Of a stretch of DNA of 37,359 nt, positions 25,983-33,832 are shown piece by piece; within the stretch, counting starts at the first letter, position 1; each line of letters begins with the position of its first letter. The DNA comes from Gammaproteobacteria bacterium (GTDB lineage Bacteria > Pseudomonadota > Gammaproteobacteria > Enterobacterales > Kangiellaceae), in contig JABXHQ010000161.1 of the NCBI GenBank assembly GCA_013373545.1, forward strand, positions 1 to 37,359. The letters run 5' to 3'. The notes under the pieces are model-generated. The model saw nothing but the letters and a program-made list of their open reading frames with translations. It was not told where the DNA came from and made no database searches. A program made the position numbers and the translations under genes.

Positions 25983-27923
25983 ATGGGGCGTATGGCACAC
26001 TTACAACCAAAGCATCACATCATACGGCGATTTAAAGCGCCGATTGCGCTAGCGGTTTTGTTGACCCTAAGCGCTTGTGGCGAGAAAAAACCACTGGTTA
26101 CTCAGCAACAGATTTCCGCCGCCCGTGATGCTGGACAATTGGAGCAGCTGTATCAAAAAGTCAACGCTGACTTAGCCACGGCCAGTGGTTCCGCGAAGCA
26201 ATCACTGACCGCTATTGCTACCCAGATAGCACGACAAATAGCTGCCGATAAGCAAGCGGAAATTTATCAGACGATTGAAGATCAACGCTTGCCATCCGGT
26301 GTCGTGAGCTTAGCGTTATTGGATCAATTGAAAAGCCAGGTGGATTCGATGCAAGCGCGCGATGCGCAGCGCGCAAATGAAACTAACCAGCGTCTAACCA
26401 ATGAGCGCACTGCCACACAAACTGAACTTTCCAAGCAGCTACTAAAAGTAAGTCAAATTCCGGTAAGCGATGTGTTAAATCGCGTCAATGCGATGGCTAT
26501 TGCTGCGCGAATGGCCGGCGAAGGCAGCCCGCAATATCAAAACTATCAACAACAAAAAGAACAAGCGATTGTTGACTGGATGGGAGAGGCAGACCGCGCT
26601 TTAGCCAACCGTGAGTTCACTTTAGCAGCAACATTTTTGCGTAAGGTTTTAGGGCTTGATCCGGGTAATCAAGAAGCGCAAGAGAAGTTATCGCAGTCGG
26701 AGCAACAAGGATTTGAAGCGGCGTTTCGTTCTGCGCTCGAAGACAGCAAGCCGGACTTAGCGTTGAGTGAGTTGAAGCGAATTTCAATGTCGCCAGTGTT
26801 TGAAGACGTAAAAGGCTCGCTCAGTAAAAGTATCAATTTACTGCATGACTTCTTTATTAATCGAGCATTGCAAAGCTCTTCGCAAGGCGCGTTGAAAACG
26901 GCGTATCAAAACTTCGCCAAAGCGCGTGACATCAAAGCCATAATGGGAGAGCCTCCACAGCACGATGCTGAAGTTGATTTCTTAAACAAGCTATTGAACT
27001 TCGCTGCGGTAAAAGGTCAGCAAAACGCGTTTGGTGAGCAGCTGGGTTATTTGGAAGCGATTAACGCGTTTAATCCAGAATTTCCGAAGCTACAACCGGC
27101 CCTGCAAAAGGCACGACAAGCGATTGTTGAATATGCAGCTACGTCAATGTTAGTACAAGACTTTGCCCAAACCGGTACCCATCACAGCGCAGGCAAGTCG
27201 GTATCGAAGCAAGTGTATGCTTGGGTGTTTGAGTCAATGCCCGGTGATATTGCCTTGGTGAATGCCGAGCAAATGTCACAAGCTGATACCAGTGCTCCGG
27301 GACGCTTACTGATGTTAGAAGGTGATATCTTGCAAGCGGGTGTTGAAGGCGAATCATCGAATAGCAAAAAGTCACTAAATGCGGTGGTCAAGACAATTAA
27401 AACACCTAATCCAAAATATCAAGAATGGGTTGAAGATGGACGCGAAGGTAATCCGCCGGCAGAGTTTTTAGTGGAGCAGCAACAGCAAAATGTCACGGTG
27501 ACGATGATCCATGCTCGTAAAGTAGGGTTACTCTCTGTGAGCTATCGGTTAATCGATCAAAAGACTGGCCAAGTGCTATTGAATGAGTCTGCACGAGAGC
27601 AACAAATGTTCGAAGGCGAGGGTAACGAAGGGATCAGTGTTGGCGAATTTTCAATGCCCTATAAGCGGCCGAATATCCCAACGGATTTAGAAATTATGGA
27701 GCAACTTTCGAATGCAGTTGCTCTAAAAATTGGTGCAAAACTCAAGCAAACATTACAAGCACCCGACAATCGCTATGAAAGCTTAGCGGATTCGGCGATT
27801 AAGCAAAATAAACTGGAAGCTGCGCGTAATTATTATAGTTATGCCGCCGCTATTCGCAGTTTGCAGCAAGCCGATGCTAAGCCAGTTGTTGAAAAGTTAA
27901 TTGATGCCGTGATTAACCGTTAA
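25983..27923 (+). CDS. Large TPR-like lipoprotein of the kinase cluster
   Basis: A 646-aa predicted lipoprotein with a longer than usual basic N-region and the lipobox LSAC (C32). Residues about 40-200 are coiled-coil-like and Ala/Gln-rich; about 190-390 contain TPR-like helices (for example ALANREFTLAATFLRKVLGLDPGN). The C-terminal part (about 390-600) is a mixed region with VTVTMIHARKVGLLSVSYRL and TGQVLLNE, reminiscent of repeat lipoproteins of envelope assemblies, and a last TPR-like helix pair (AARNYYSYAAAI). I do not recognise a named family. It lies 119 nt after the kinase, whose outer arm has similar composition, suggesting they meet in the periplasm. AAGGAAAAG precedes the ATG. Confidence 0.85.
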   Translation: MGRMAHLQPKHHIIRRFKAPIALAVLLTLSACGEKKPLVTQQQISAARDAGQLEQLYQKVNADLATASGSAKQSLTAIATQIARQIAADKQAEIYQTIEDQRLPSGVVSLALLDQLKSQVDSMQARDAQRANETNQRLTNERTATQTELSKQLLKVSQIPVSDVLNRVNAMAIAARMAGEGSPQYQNYQQQKEQAIVDWMGEADRALANREFTLAATFLRKVLGLDPGNQEAQEKLSQSEQQGFEAAFRSALEDSKPDLALSELKRISMSPVFEDVKGSLSKSINLLHDFFINRALQSSSQGALKTAYQNFAKARDIKAIMGEPPQHDAEVDFLNKLLNFAAVKGQQNAFGEQLGYLEAINAFNPEFPKLQPALQKARQAIVEYAATSMLVQDFAQTGTHHSAGKSVSKQVYAWVFESMPGDIALVNAEQMSQADTSAPGRLLMLEGDILQAGVEGESSNSKKSLNAVVKTIKTPNPKYQEWVEDGREGNPPAEFLVEQQQQNVTVTMIHARKVGLLSVSYRLIDQKTGQVLLNESAREQQMFEGEGNEGISVGEFSMPYKRPNIPTDLEIMEQLSNAVALKIGAKLKQTLQAPDNRYESLADSAIKQNKLEAARNYYSYAAAIRSLQQADAKPVVEKLIDAVINR

Positions 27924-28009
27924 TCGCGAAGCTCGATTAATCTTTAGTAATCAATCACACTATTCCTACAGCCACTATGCTAGTCTAAGTGGCTAACATA
28001 GGAGCGGGT

Positions 28010-29314
28010 ATGAAGTGCGTTTTTGATACAACTATAAACTTAAAACAGTTAGTCGCGACCAGCGGTGAAAAGCTGATGCTGCCAGTGAATGGCAAGCCAA
28101 TGTTAGAGCAGCATTTTGCCAGTATGAGCAAAGCTGGAGTCACTTCGTTGTTTGTGTTACTCGAGCACGACTCCTCGATGCGTGCTGCGATTGCTCGCGA
28201 AGCACTTAAGTTTGGCTATAACCCGACCTTTTTAGAAGTCGACGATAAAAAAATTGCTACCCGCACCAGCTTATTGCAGGCCGAGCCCTATTTAAAAGAA
28301 GCGTTTATTTATTGGCCCGCGAATCGTTTAATTGCTGACGATTTAGCCATCGAAATGGTGGAAAAACCGATTAGCAACCATCAAGTTTTATCCTTGGTCT
28401 ACAGCAAGCATACCCACCCGCATTGCACTAAATCGAATGTTTTTAAGGTGAGTTATCAGCCCCAAGAGCAAGTGCGTGCAGCCGAAGGTACGCAAGGACA
28501 AGTGACTGGATTTGATATTGGTATTTATAAATGCGGCACGATTATTTTTCGTTTGATTGAAAAAGTGGCGCAAAAACGACCACTGAGTTGGAACCGGGTC
28601 CAAAGCGCGTTGACGCGTGCCGGCCGCAGCATTGTGGTAGTGACCGACAGCGAGCACTGGGCGGTGATTGAAACCGCAAAAGATATTGAGGTGCTTGAAG
28701 GTTTGCTGGCATCACGAACCCTTGATCAAGCGAATATAAACGCGCTCGATAAATCCGTACTGTATAACTTTTATTGCGCAATTTTACCGGGATTAATGAA
28801 AGTATCTTTGATGCGTGAGCAAGGTGCCATGTTATGGATTTTATTGATCCTACTGTGTTCTTTACTCATGTTGATGGGCAACTGGTTAGTCATTTTAGCC
28901 AGCTCGGCGGCAGTGGCAGCATTAATCAGTACCTACCCCGTGGTTGATTTTATTGCTAACAAACAACCCTTAACCAAACGCCTTAAACATATTGCACTGC
29001 CCGTTTATCGGATCAATATTGTCGCATTACTGAGCGTAATTAGTGCCTACCAGTTTGGGTTAGGGATTTGGGTATTAGTGCCCTTGATAATCTTTGCCGC
29101 TGAGGGCTTTTTCTTGATGAACCCTGAGCCAATTAATGATGAAAAGGCGGAAAAAATATCCAATAGCTTTTTTGTTCATGGAGCATGGCTATTACTGTCG
29201 ATCTTTTTCTTTATTCCAACTCTTATGCTCACCGTATTTGCGGTATTGCCCTTTAGCATCGCTCTGACCAAAGGGTTGCAGTTTTACAAGCGCGTTCAGC
29301 GCGATAAGCAATAG
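28010..29314 (+). CDS. Nucleotidyltransferase-like membrane protein, possibly a pseudoenzyme
   Basis: A 434-aa protein. Residues 1-240 have the outline of a sugar-phosphate nucleotidyltransferase: LMLPVNGKPMLEQHF near residue 20 matches the family's PV-x-x-KP-M segment, and later VTGFDIGIYKCG fits the distal active-site strand. The usual LAAGxGTR nucleotide loop is missing; the N-terminus reads CVFDTTINLKQL. The C-terminal half has about five membrane spans. The order resembles bifunctional cytidylyltransferase/CDP-alcohol phosphotransferase fusions, but no DG-x2-AR motif is present. So it may have lost both activities, or act differently. The start is the ATG at 28010, with AGGAG upstream; a GTG at 27989 is in frame but badly placed. 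Last gene of the cluster. Confidence 0.75.
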   Translation: MKCVFDTTINLKQLVATSGEKLMLPVNGKPMLEQHFASMSKAGVTSLFVLLEHDSSMRAAIAREALKFGYNPTFLEVDDKKIATRTSLLQAEPYLKEAFIYWPANRLIADDLAIEMVEKPISNHQVLSLVYSKHTHPHCTKSNVFKVSYQPQEQVRAAEGTQGQVTGFDIGIYKCGTIIFRLIEKVAQKRPLSWNRVQSALTRAGRSIVVVTDSEHWAVIETAKDIEVLEGLLASRTLDQANINALDKSVLYNFYCAILPGLMKVSLMREQGAMLWILLILLCSLLMLMGNWLVILASSAAVAALISTYPVVDFIANKQPLTKRLKHIALPVYRINIVALLSVISAYQFGLGIWVLVPLIIFAAEGFFLMNPEPINDEKAEKISNSFFVHGAWLLLSIFFFIPTLMLTVFAVLPFSIALTKGLQFYKRVQRDKQ

Positions 29315-29331
29315 TTAACCGCACTCGCTGT

Positions 29332-30465
29332 TTAGTTTAAATGGCCGACAATTTTATTTGCAGTGCGGATTAATTTGTCGGCGTTAAATTGAAACGTCAT
29401 GGGTGCTGCCAGTCTTTTTTCCTGCTGTGCGATTGCCCAATCAATATGCTCTAATACTAAATCAGCGCTAACACTGCGTCGTTTGTGATTCAAGGCTTCA
29501 AGCGTTGCGATTGAACCAGGAGCGTTGCCGAGGGCGACCGCAATGTTTCGGAGCCAGCGAAGGTATCCAATACGACGAATCGGAGAGCCTTCAAAGCGTT
29601 GCAAAAACTCGGCCTCAGTCCAATTGAAGAGCTGTTGCAAGGACGCATCGTCGAGCCCATGGCGTGGCGCAAAGTCGGACTCATCGGTGGCGGAAGCGCC
29701 CCGATTAAACGGGCAAACCAATTGGCAGTCGTCACAGCCATAGATACGGTTACCCATCAGTGGCCGCAGTTCCAGAGGAATCGCGCCCAAGTGTTCGATA
29801 GTCAAATAACTAATGCACTTGCGGGCATCGAGCTGATAAGGCGCTACTATCGCACCGGTTGGGCAGAGTTTAATGCATGCATTGCATTGTCCACATTGGT
29901 TGGGCACGCTGGTTTCCGGGGTTAGCGGCAAGTCGGTAAATAGTTCGCCAAGAAAGAAAAATGATCCTTGATCAGGATTGATTAACATGGTGTTTTTGCC
30001 AATCCATCCTAGCCCGGCTTGCTCCGCGAAAGCGCGCTCTAATACCGGCGCACTGTCGACAAACGCCCGGTAGTTGAGTGAATAGCCGAGTTCACGGATT
30101 TTTTGTCCGAGGAGAGCGAGTTTTTTTCGCATCATTTTGTGGTAGTCACGGCCCAGTGCGTAGCGCGACACGTTAGCTTTGTTAGGATCGCTTAAGCTGG
30201 CGCAAAAGCCGGCCGGCTTAGGCACATAATTAAGGCGCACACTGATCACTGATAAAGTGTTTGGCATTAGCTGTGAGGGATCACTGCGTAAAGCAAGGCG
30301 TTCTTGCATGTAATGCATATCACCATGGAACTGGCGCTCTAGCCAGCCCCGGTAATGCTCAATGTGCTGCGCCAAATCGGTCGTCGCAAAACCACATTGG
30401 GCAAATCCAAGTTCCTGAGCATAGGCGTTGATCGAGGCTTGTAGCGACTCAATGTTGACGTCCAA
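29332..30465 (-). CDS. queG: Epoxyqueuosine reductase QueG
   Basis: Cytoplasmic cobalamin- and Fe-S-dependent enzyme that reduces epoxyqueuosine to queuosine in tRNA, the last step of queuosine synthesis. Length 377 aa is typical. Two ferredoxin-type clusters are visible: CGQCNACIKLCPTGAI, and YGCDDCQLVCPFNR with an extra C in RKCISYLTIEHLG. GLGWIGKNTMLI near residue 150 and RALGRDYH-type residues (SRYALGRDYHKMMRKK) are family hallmarks. The start is TTG, with AGGAAA about 6 nt upstream. In many Gammaproteobacteria queG neighbours nnr and tsaE; neither is here. It converges with the previous gene, 17 nt between stops, no hairpin terminator seen. Confidence 0.96.
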   Translation of the reverse strand: MDVNIESLQASINAYAQELGFAQCGFATTDLAQHIEHYRGWLERQFHGDMHYMQERLALRSDPSQLMPNTLSVISVRLNYVPKPAGFCASLSDPNKANVSRYALGRDYHKMMRKKLALLGQKIRELGYSLNYRAFVDSAPVLERAFAEQAGLGWIGKNTMLINPDQGSFFFLGELFTDLPLTPETSVPNQCGQCNACIKLCPTGAIVAPYQLDARKCISYLTIEHLGAIPLELRPLMGNRIYGCDDCQLVCPFNRGASATDESDFAPRHGLDDASLQQLFNWTEAEFLQRFEGSPIRRIGYLRWLRNIAVALGNAPGSIATLEALNHKRRSVSADLVLEHIDWAIAQQEKRLAAPMTFQFNADKLIRTANKIVGHLN

Positions 30466-30637
30466 AGCGATTTCCTGTTATTCAGTGAGGTAGGTATTAT
30501 ATCGCCTTGAGGCACATAAAGGCAGCTTAGCACTTGAAGGGCACTGAATTTCGCTCTGGATCGACGGCATCAGCGTATGTTGCCATTAGTAGTAACAACC
30601 TTTTTAAATTAGCAAATAATTAACCATAGGTGAGAGT

Positions 30638-31177
30638 ATGAAACTAGCAAGTTTGGGTTTATGGATGATAATGACGTTAGGCGCTTCAACGGTAGCGGCT
30701 GACACCAGCTCCTGGGAAGGCAAAACGTTTCCTGATTATCAGCTGGCTAATCAAACCGGCGCAGTTATCGACAATAGTAAATTCAATGGACGTTGGGTGC
30801 TGTATTACTTCTATCCAAAAGACAACACGCCTGGCTGCAGTATTGAAGCGGATAATTTTGCTAAGCGGCACGAACAGTTCGTTGCCGACGGCTTAGAAAT
30901 TGTCGGGATCAGCTTAGATGATGTTGAGTCTCATGCTAAGTTTGCCAAAGATTTTAACGTGAAATTTGATTTGCTGGCAGACGTGGATAAAGCTTTGTCC
31001 GAAAAACTCGATATGGTGAACATTCTTCCGTGGCCGCACACCCGTCGTGAGTCGTTTTTAGTCAACGCTGAAGGAATCATTGTCAAACACTACCCAACGG
31101 TGAATCCGCGTGAGCATGTTGAGCAGGTGGCGAAAGATTTTGCCGCGCTTAGTCAGCCAAAGGATAAAATGAAGTAA
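30638..31177 (+). CDS. Exported peroxiredoxin, Bcp/PrxQ-like, one cysteine
   Basis: A 179-aa thioredoxin-fold peroxidase with an N-terminal signal peptide (cut probably after VAA at about 21), so it is periplasmic. YPKDNTPGCS holds the peroxidatic C67 in the Bcp-type motif. The partner cysteine five residues on in E. coli Bcp is D72 here, and no other cysteine exists, so it must be recycled by an outside thiol. It probably reduces hydrogen peroxide or organic peroxides in the envelope. AGGTGA precedes the ATG. The 172-nt gap to divergent queG carries both promoters. It stands alone on its strand. Confidence 0.9.
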   Translation: MKLASLGLWMIMTLGASTVAADTSSWEGKTFPDYQLANQTGAVIDNSKFNGRWVLYYFYPKDNTPGCSIEADNFAKRHEQFVADGLEIVGISLDDVESHAKFAKDFNVKFDLLADVDKALSEKLDMVNILPWPHTRRESFLVNAEGIIVKHYPTVNPREHVEQVAKDFAALSQPKDKMK

Positions 31178-31200
31178 GGGCTACTGCCGTCGGATTTGTT

Positions 31201-31257
31201 GAAATAGTGACGATTGAAGTCGTTACTATTGAAATAGGTACTATCGAAATCGCTATT
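31201..31257. repeat. Imperfect 15-nt tandem repeat
   Basis: Four units beginning GAAATAGTGACGATT (31201), GAAGTCGTTACTATT (31216), GAAATAGGTACTATC (31231) and a shortened GAAATCGCTATT (31246). It starts 24 nt after the peroxiredoxin stop, in non-coding sequence. Both strands are open over the repeat, but no start and ribosome binding site support translation. Confidence 0.7.
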
Positions 31258-31382
31258 GAAGCGGCTCGCTGCATAATTGCAACAAACTTGGTTATCTCAG
31301 CCAATAGACCAGGGAAGTGTAGTCTTGCTCGCAAATAACAGCTGAAATAACCAAGCGGTTGCCGCTCTCCTTAGCATTCTCT

Positions 31383-31443
31383 GGCGCGATACACTATCGC
31401 GCCGTAATCATTGCATCAGCCAGCGTCAACTCAAAGTGACGCT
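31383..31443. promoter_or_regulatory. Two adjacent hairpins downstream of the DUF2158 gene
   Basis: GGCGCGATA (31383-31391), CAC, TATCGCGCC (31395-31403): a perfect 9-bp stem with a 3-nt loop. Then AGCGTCA (31422-31428) and TGACGCT (31437-31443) with an 8-nt loop, overlapping the DUF2158 stop codon. No T-tract follows on either strand. They could stabilise the 3' end of the mRNA or be an atypical terminator. Confidence 0.5.
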
Positions 31444-31678
31444 ATATAACCATGCGGCCTTGTAGCCGGGTGGCGATATCCACCGATCGCAGCATTTCTT
31501 TCTTAAATACTTCTTTCTTTAATGTGGTGCCCACAAACCACTTGCAGACCACGTCTTCTTCAGTTGCTCCAGTATTCATATAGCGATCCCGAGCATCTTC
31601 AGGTAGATCTTTAACAAAATTAAAAATGGTCATTTTTGTACCACCTGACGTTAATTGAACTAAGTCACCTCGTCTCAT
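31442..31678 (-). CDS. DUF2158 (YodC-like) small protein
   Basis: A 78-aa soluble protein of the DUF2158 family, function unknown. The opening MRRGDLVQLTSGGTKMTI and the closing VVCKWFVGTTLKKEVFKKEML match the family pattern of a small beta-barrel: G-x-V-x-L-x-SGGP-x-M and C-x-W-F. Between them is an acidic insertion (about residues 25-43) longer than in E. coli YodC. The ATG ending at 31678 has GAGGTGG about 6 nt upstream; the frame stays open to an earlier ATG at 31732, which would add a poorly supported basic 18-residue extension. Stands alone on its strand. Confidence 0.8.
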   Translation of the reverse strand: MRRGDLVQLTSGGTKMTIFNFVKDLPEDARDRYMNTGATEEDVVCKWFVGTTLKKEVFKKEMLRSVDIATRLQGRMVI

Positions 31679-32144
31679 CTTAACCACCTCACATTGTTTT
31701 TTGCTGATTTCTGGTTTCACAAAGCGTTTCATCGCAAACTTTGATGAACTGCTCTGTGCTTTGAATCAATTTATACGCAAATGGAGATGTGAAAGCTGTG
31801 CAATTGTTGGGAAGATCCTTGGAAATTGAGATAAGTTAATTAAAACAATGGGTTACGTTGTCCTTATTCAGCATTAGCGAGGTGTTTTTCTTGTGCAGTT
31901 CACAGGATTCACGTTGAAATCACGTTGAAAAGTGTGCGTTTGTTCCGCTTTTTTGATGGAAATCGCTTGTTGTTAAGTCCCAAAGCTGAAATTTGGTAAC
32001 AAGTAACGTAAATGGTAAACCTGTGGGGCGTTTGCTTGGGTTTAGGAGAGAAGAGCGAGCTCTGGTACGACAAATTACCCAAAATTTCAGCGGTGAACTA
32101 TGGTTAATGGCATCGCAATCAAAATTACAAACTGGAAGGTTTTG
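31679..32144. promoter_or_regulatory. Divergent DUF2158/EAL-HDOD intergenic region
   Basis: About 465 bp without a supported gene. It holds an 11-nt tandem duplication TCACGTTGAAA at 31909-31930, about 215 nt before the EAL-HDOD start. An in-frame ATG at 32100 extends the EAL-HDOD frame upstream but lacks a ribosome binding site. No promoter could be picked with confidence. Confidence 0.5.
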
Positions 32145-33383
32145 ATGTCAGAGTCTCCAAAGCTAAAGCCTTTGTTTGCCAGACAACCGATCTACAACCG
32201 CAAAATGAAAGTCGTCGCCTACGAACTCTTGTACCGAGAAAGTGAGCAAAATTCAGCGCAGTTTGCCAGCAATACGTCCGCCACCAGCAATGTAATGGCG
32301 CAATATTTTGCCGAGTACCACCCCTATCAACAAGTGATGCCAGTGTTTGTGAATGTGAGCAATGAAATGCTGCTCTCAGAAGCGATCTTTGCTTTGCCCA
32401 AATTCGCTGTTATCGAGCTTTTGGAAGATTGTGACGTTAGCGAGCAGTTAGTTGCGCGGGTGAAAGAACTGAAGCGAGCTGGCTATAAAGTTGCCATTGA
32501 TGATTTTGGGTTTGAGCCTAAGTGGCAAGCCCTTGAAACCGGTGTCGATATTATTAAAGTCGATATTCCACCGGGAAGTGATTTTATCGCTGTGTTGGCC
32601 CAAGCGAAAGAATGTCGGCAACGGGTTCATAAGCAGGGTGGCTTCGCTGAGTTTTTAATCGAAAAGGTTGAAACCGATCATCAGTTTCAGTTGGCTCTGC
32701 TGAATGAGTTTGATTTATTCCAAGGATACTTTTTTGCCAAGCCTGAAATTGTGTCATCAGTGCGCCCTGCACCACTTAGCCCGAACGCGCTCTCATTAAT
32801 TAGCGAACTGTCGCGCAGCGATGTGCAGATAGAGCAGCTTAATGAGCTGATCAAAGGCCTTCCTGAGCTGGCGATTAAGTTGGTGAAGTTAACCAATCTA
32901 GTGGAATACAAAGTCGTTCGAAAGATTTCAACCATTAAAGACGCCATAATTGTTCTCGGCTTGAAAAAGCTACGGCAATGGGCGCTGGTTTTCGCGTTGC
33001 TACAAGATAGTCAAAGTTCGCCGGCCGTAATGCACTTGGTTTTCCTACGTGCGTTGATAGCCGAAAAGCTGGCGTTAAAGCGTGACTTACCCTCTGAACA
33101 AGCGTTTTTTGCTGCTTTGTTGGCGAGCTTAGAGCTAATTTATTTAAGTGATTGCCGCGAATTTATTGCGGAGATGAGTTTGGCTGAAGAAGTAAAATTG
33201 GCTGCACTCAAACGCGAGGGCCCTCTGGGAAAGGTGGTTGCCGAGAGTATAGAGGTTTCCCTTTTGAGCCAAAATAAGCGAGCGGAACTCCCGCAAGAGC
33301 TGTATGACCAAGCCTTGCTCGATGAAGTTTATCGGCAAACGGATCGCTTTATTTCTGAGCTGCAACAAATTCAAGGAAGTTAA
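32145..33383 (+). CDS. EAL-HDOD domain signalling protein
   Basis: A 412-aa cytoplasmic protein of the YuxH/CdgJ-type EAL-HDOD class. The EAL half (about 1-200) starts with FARQPIYNRKMKVVAYELLYR; the EAL motif reads ELL. Other conserved positions are present: FVNVSNEML, VIELLED, AIDDFGF, DIIKVDI, LIEKVET and LFQGYFFAKP. The HDOD half (about 205-400) holds LIKGLPELAIKLVKLTN and IVLGLKKLRQWALVFAL. Vibrio cholerae CdgJ, of this layout, lowers c-di-GMP and affects motility, but many relatives are inactive, so catalysis is open. GGAAGG is 5 nt before the ATG at 32145. It pairs functionally with the GGDEF protein and chemoreceptor in this window only by theme. Confidence 0.9.
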   Translation: MSESPKLKPLFARQPIYNRKMKVVAYELLYRESEQNSAQFASNTSATSNVMAQYFAEYHPYQQVMPVFVNVSNEMLLSEAIFALPKFAVIELLEDCDVSEQLVARVKELKRAGYKVAIDDFGFEPKWQALETGVDIIKVDIPPGSDFIAVLAQAKECRQRVHKQGGFAEFLIEKVETDHQFQLALLNEFDLFQGYFFAKPEIVSSVRPAPLSPNALSLISELSRSDVQIEQLNELIKGLPELAIKLVKLTNLVEYKVVRKISTIKDAIIVLGLKKLRQWALVFALLQDSQSSPAVMHLVFLRALIAEKLALKRDLPSEQAFFAALLASLELIYLSDCREFIAEMSLAEEVKLAALKREGPLGKVVAESIEVSLLSQNKRAELPQELYDQALLDEVYRQTDRFISELQQIQGS

Positions 33384-33400
33384 CACTGCGCGCACCCTTA

Positions 33401-33439
33401 CAAAGCGTTATACTTGGCTTAACTGGTTACACCGCTTTG
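33401..33439 (+). promoter_or_regulatory. Inverted repeat just upstream of DUF1428 ribosome binding site
   Basis: CAAAGCG (33401-33407) and CGCTTTG (33433-33439) are perfectly complementary across a 25-nt loop. The right arm ends 3 nt before AAGGAG of the next gene. In RNA it could be a leader stem or a weak stop for the EAL-HDOD transcript; it has no T-tract. Confidence 0.35.
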
Positions 33440-33454
33440 CTCAAGGAGAAAATC

Positions 33455-33808
33455 ATGTCCTATGTCGATGGTTATGTGATTCCAGTACCTAGCGATAAAA
33501 AGCAACAATATATCGAGCAAGCTTCATTAATAGCCACAATCTTTAAACAGGCGGGTGCGCTCGAAGTTGTCGAAAATTGGGCCGATGATGTACCAGCGGG
33601 TGAACTCACATCCTTTATTAAAGCCGTGCAATGTACCGAAGATGAGCAAGTGGTGTTTTCTTGGGTCGTTTGGCCATCGAAAGACTTACGTGATAAAGGT
33701 TGGGAAGTGTTGATGAATGATCCGCGCATGGACCCCAAAACTAACCCCATGCCATTTGATGGCAAACGCTTAATTTATGGCGGTTTTACCACGGTAGTTC
33801 GAGCTTAG
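33455..33808 (+). CDS. DUF1428 (YbaA-like) protein
   Basis: A 117-aa soluble protein of the DUF1428 family, function unknown; the fold is a dimeric alpha-beta barrel. Hallmarks are the start MSYVDGYVIPVP, FSWVVWPSKDLRDKGWE in the middle, and the C-terminal PFDGKRLIYGGF. The ATG at 33455 has AAGGAG about 7 nt upstream; an earlier in-frame ATG at 33437 precedes that site and is not used. It follows the EAL-HDOD gene by 71 nt and precedes the TolA-like gene by 24 nt, so the last two may share a transcript. Confidence 0.92.
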   Translation: MSYVDGYVIPVPSDKKQQYIEQASLIATIFKQAGALEVVENWADDVPAGELTSFIKAVQCTEDEQVVFSWVVWPSKDLRDKGWEVLMNDPRMDPKTNPMPFDGKRLIYGGFTTVVRA

Positions 33809-33832
33809 TGAACAAATGAGTAAGGTTATATA

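Noticed and set aside
27971-27993. GCCACT/AGTGGC hairpin before the nucleotidyltransferase-like gene as a riboswitch or RBS gate
   Set aside because: A 6-bp stem that does not cover the AGGAG site; no conserved riboswitch elements.
21170-29314. FHA plus Ser/Thr kinase as part of a type VI secretion locus
   Set aside because: No tss/vgr/hcp/clpV-type genes are in the window. The FHA protein is polytopic, unlike TagH/Fha1.
28010-29314. Calling the gene a CDP-alcohol phosphotransferase
   Set aside because: The required DG-x2-AR...D motif is absent from the membrane half.
31149-31334. Small reading frame on - with a repeated Ser-Ile-Val pattern
   Set aside because: It merely reads the 15-nt repeat backwards and overlaps the peroxiredoxin end. 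No ribosome binding site.
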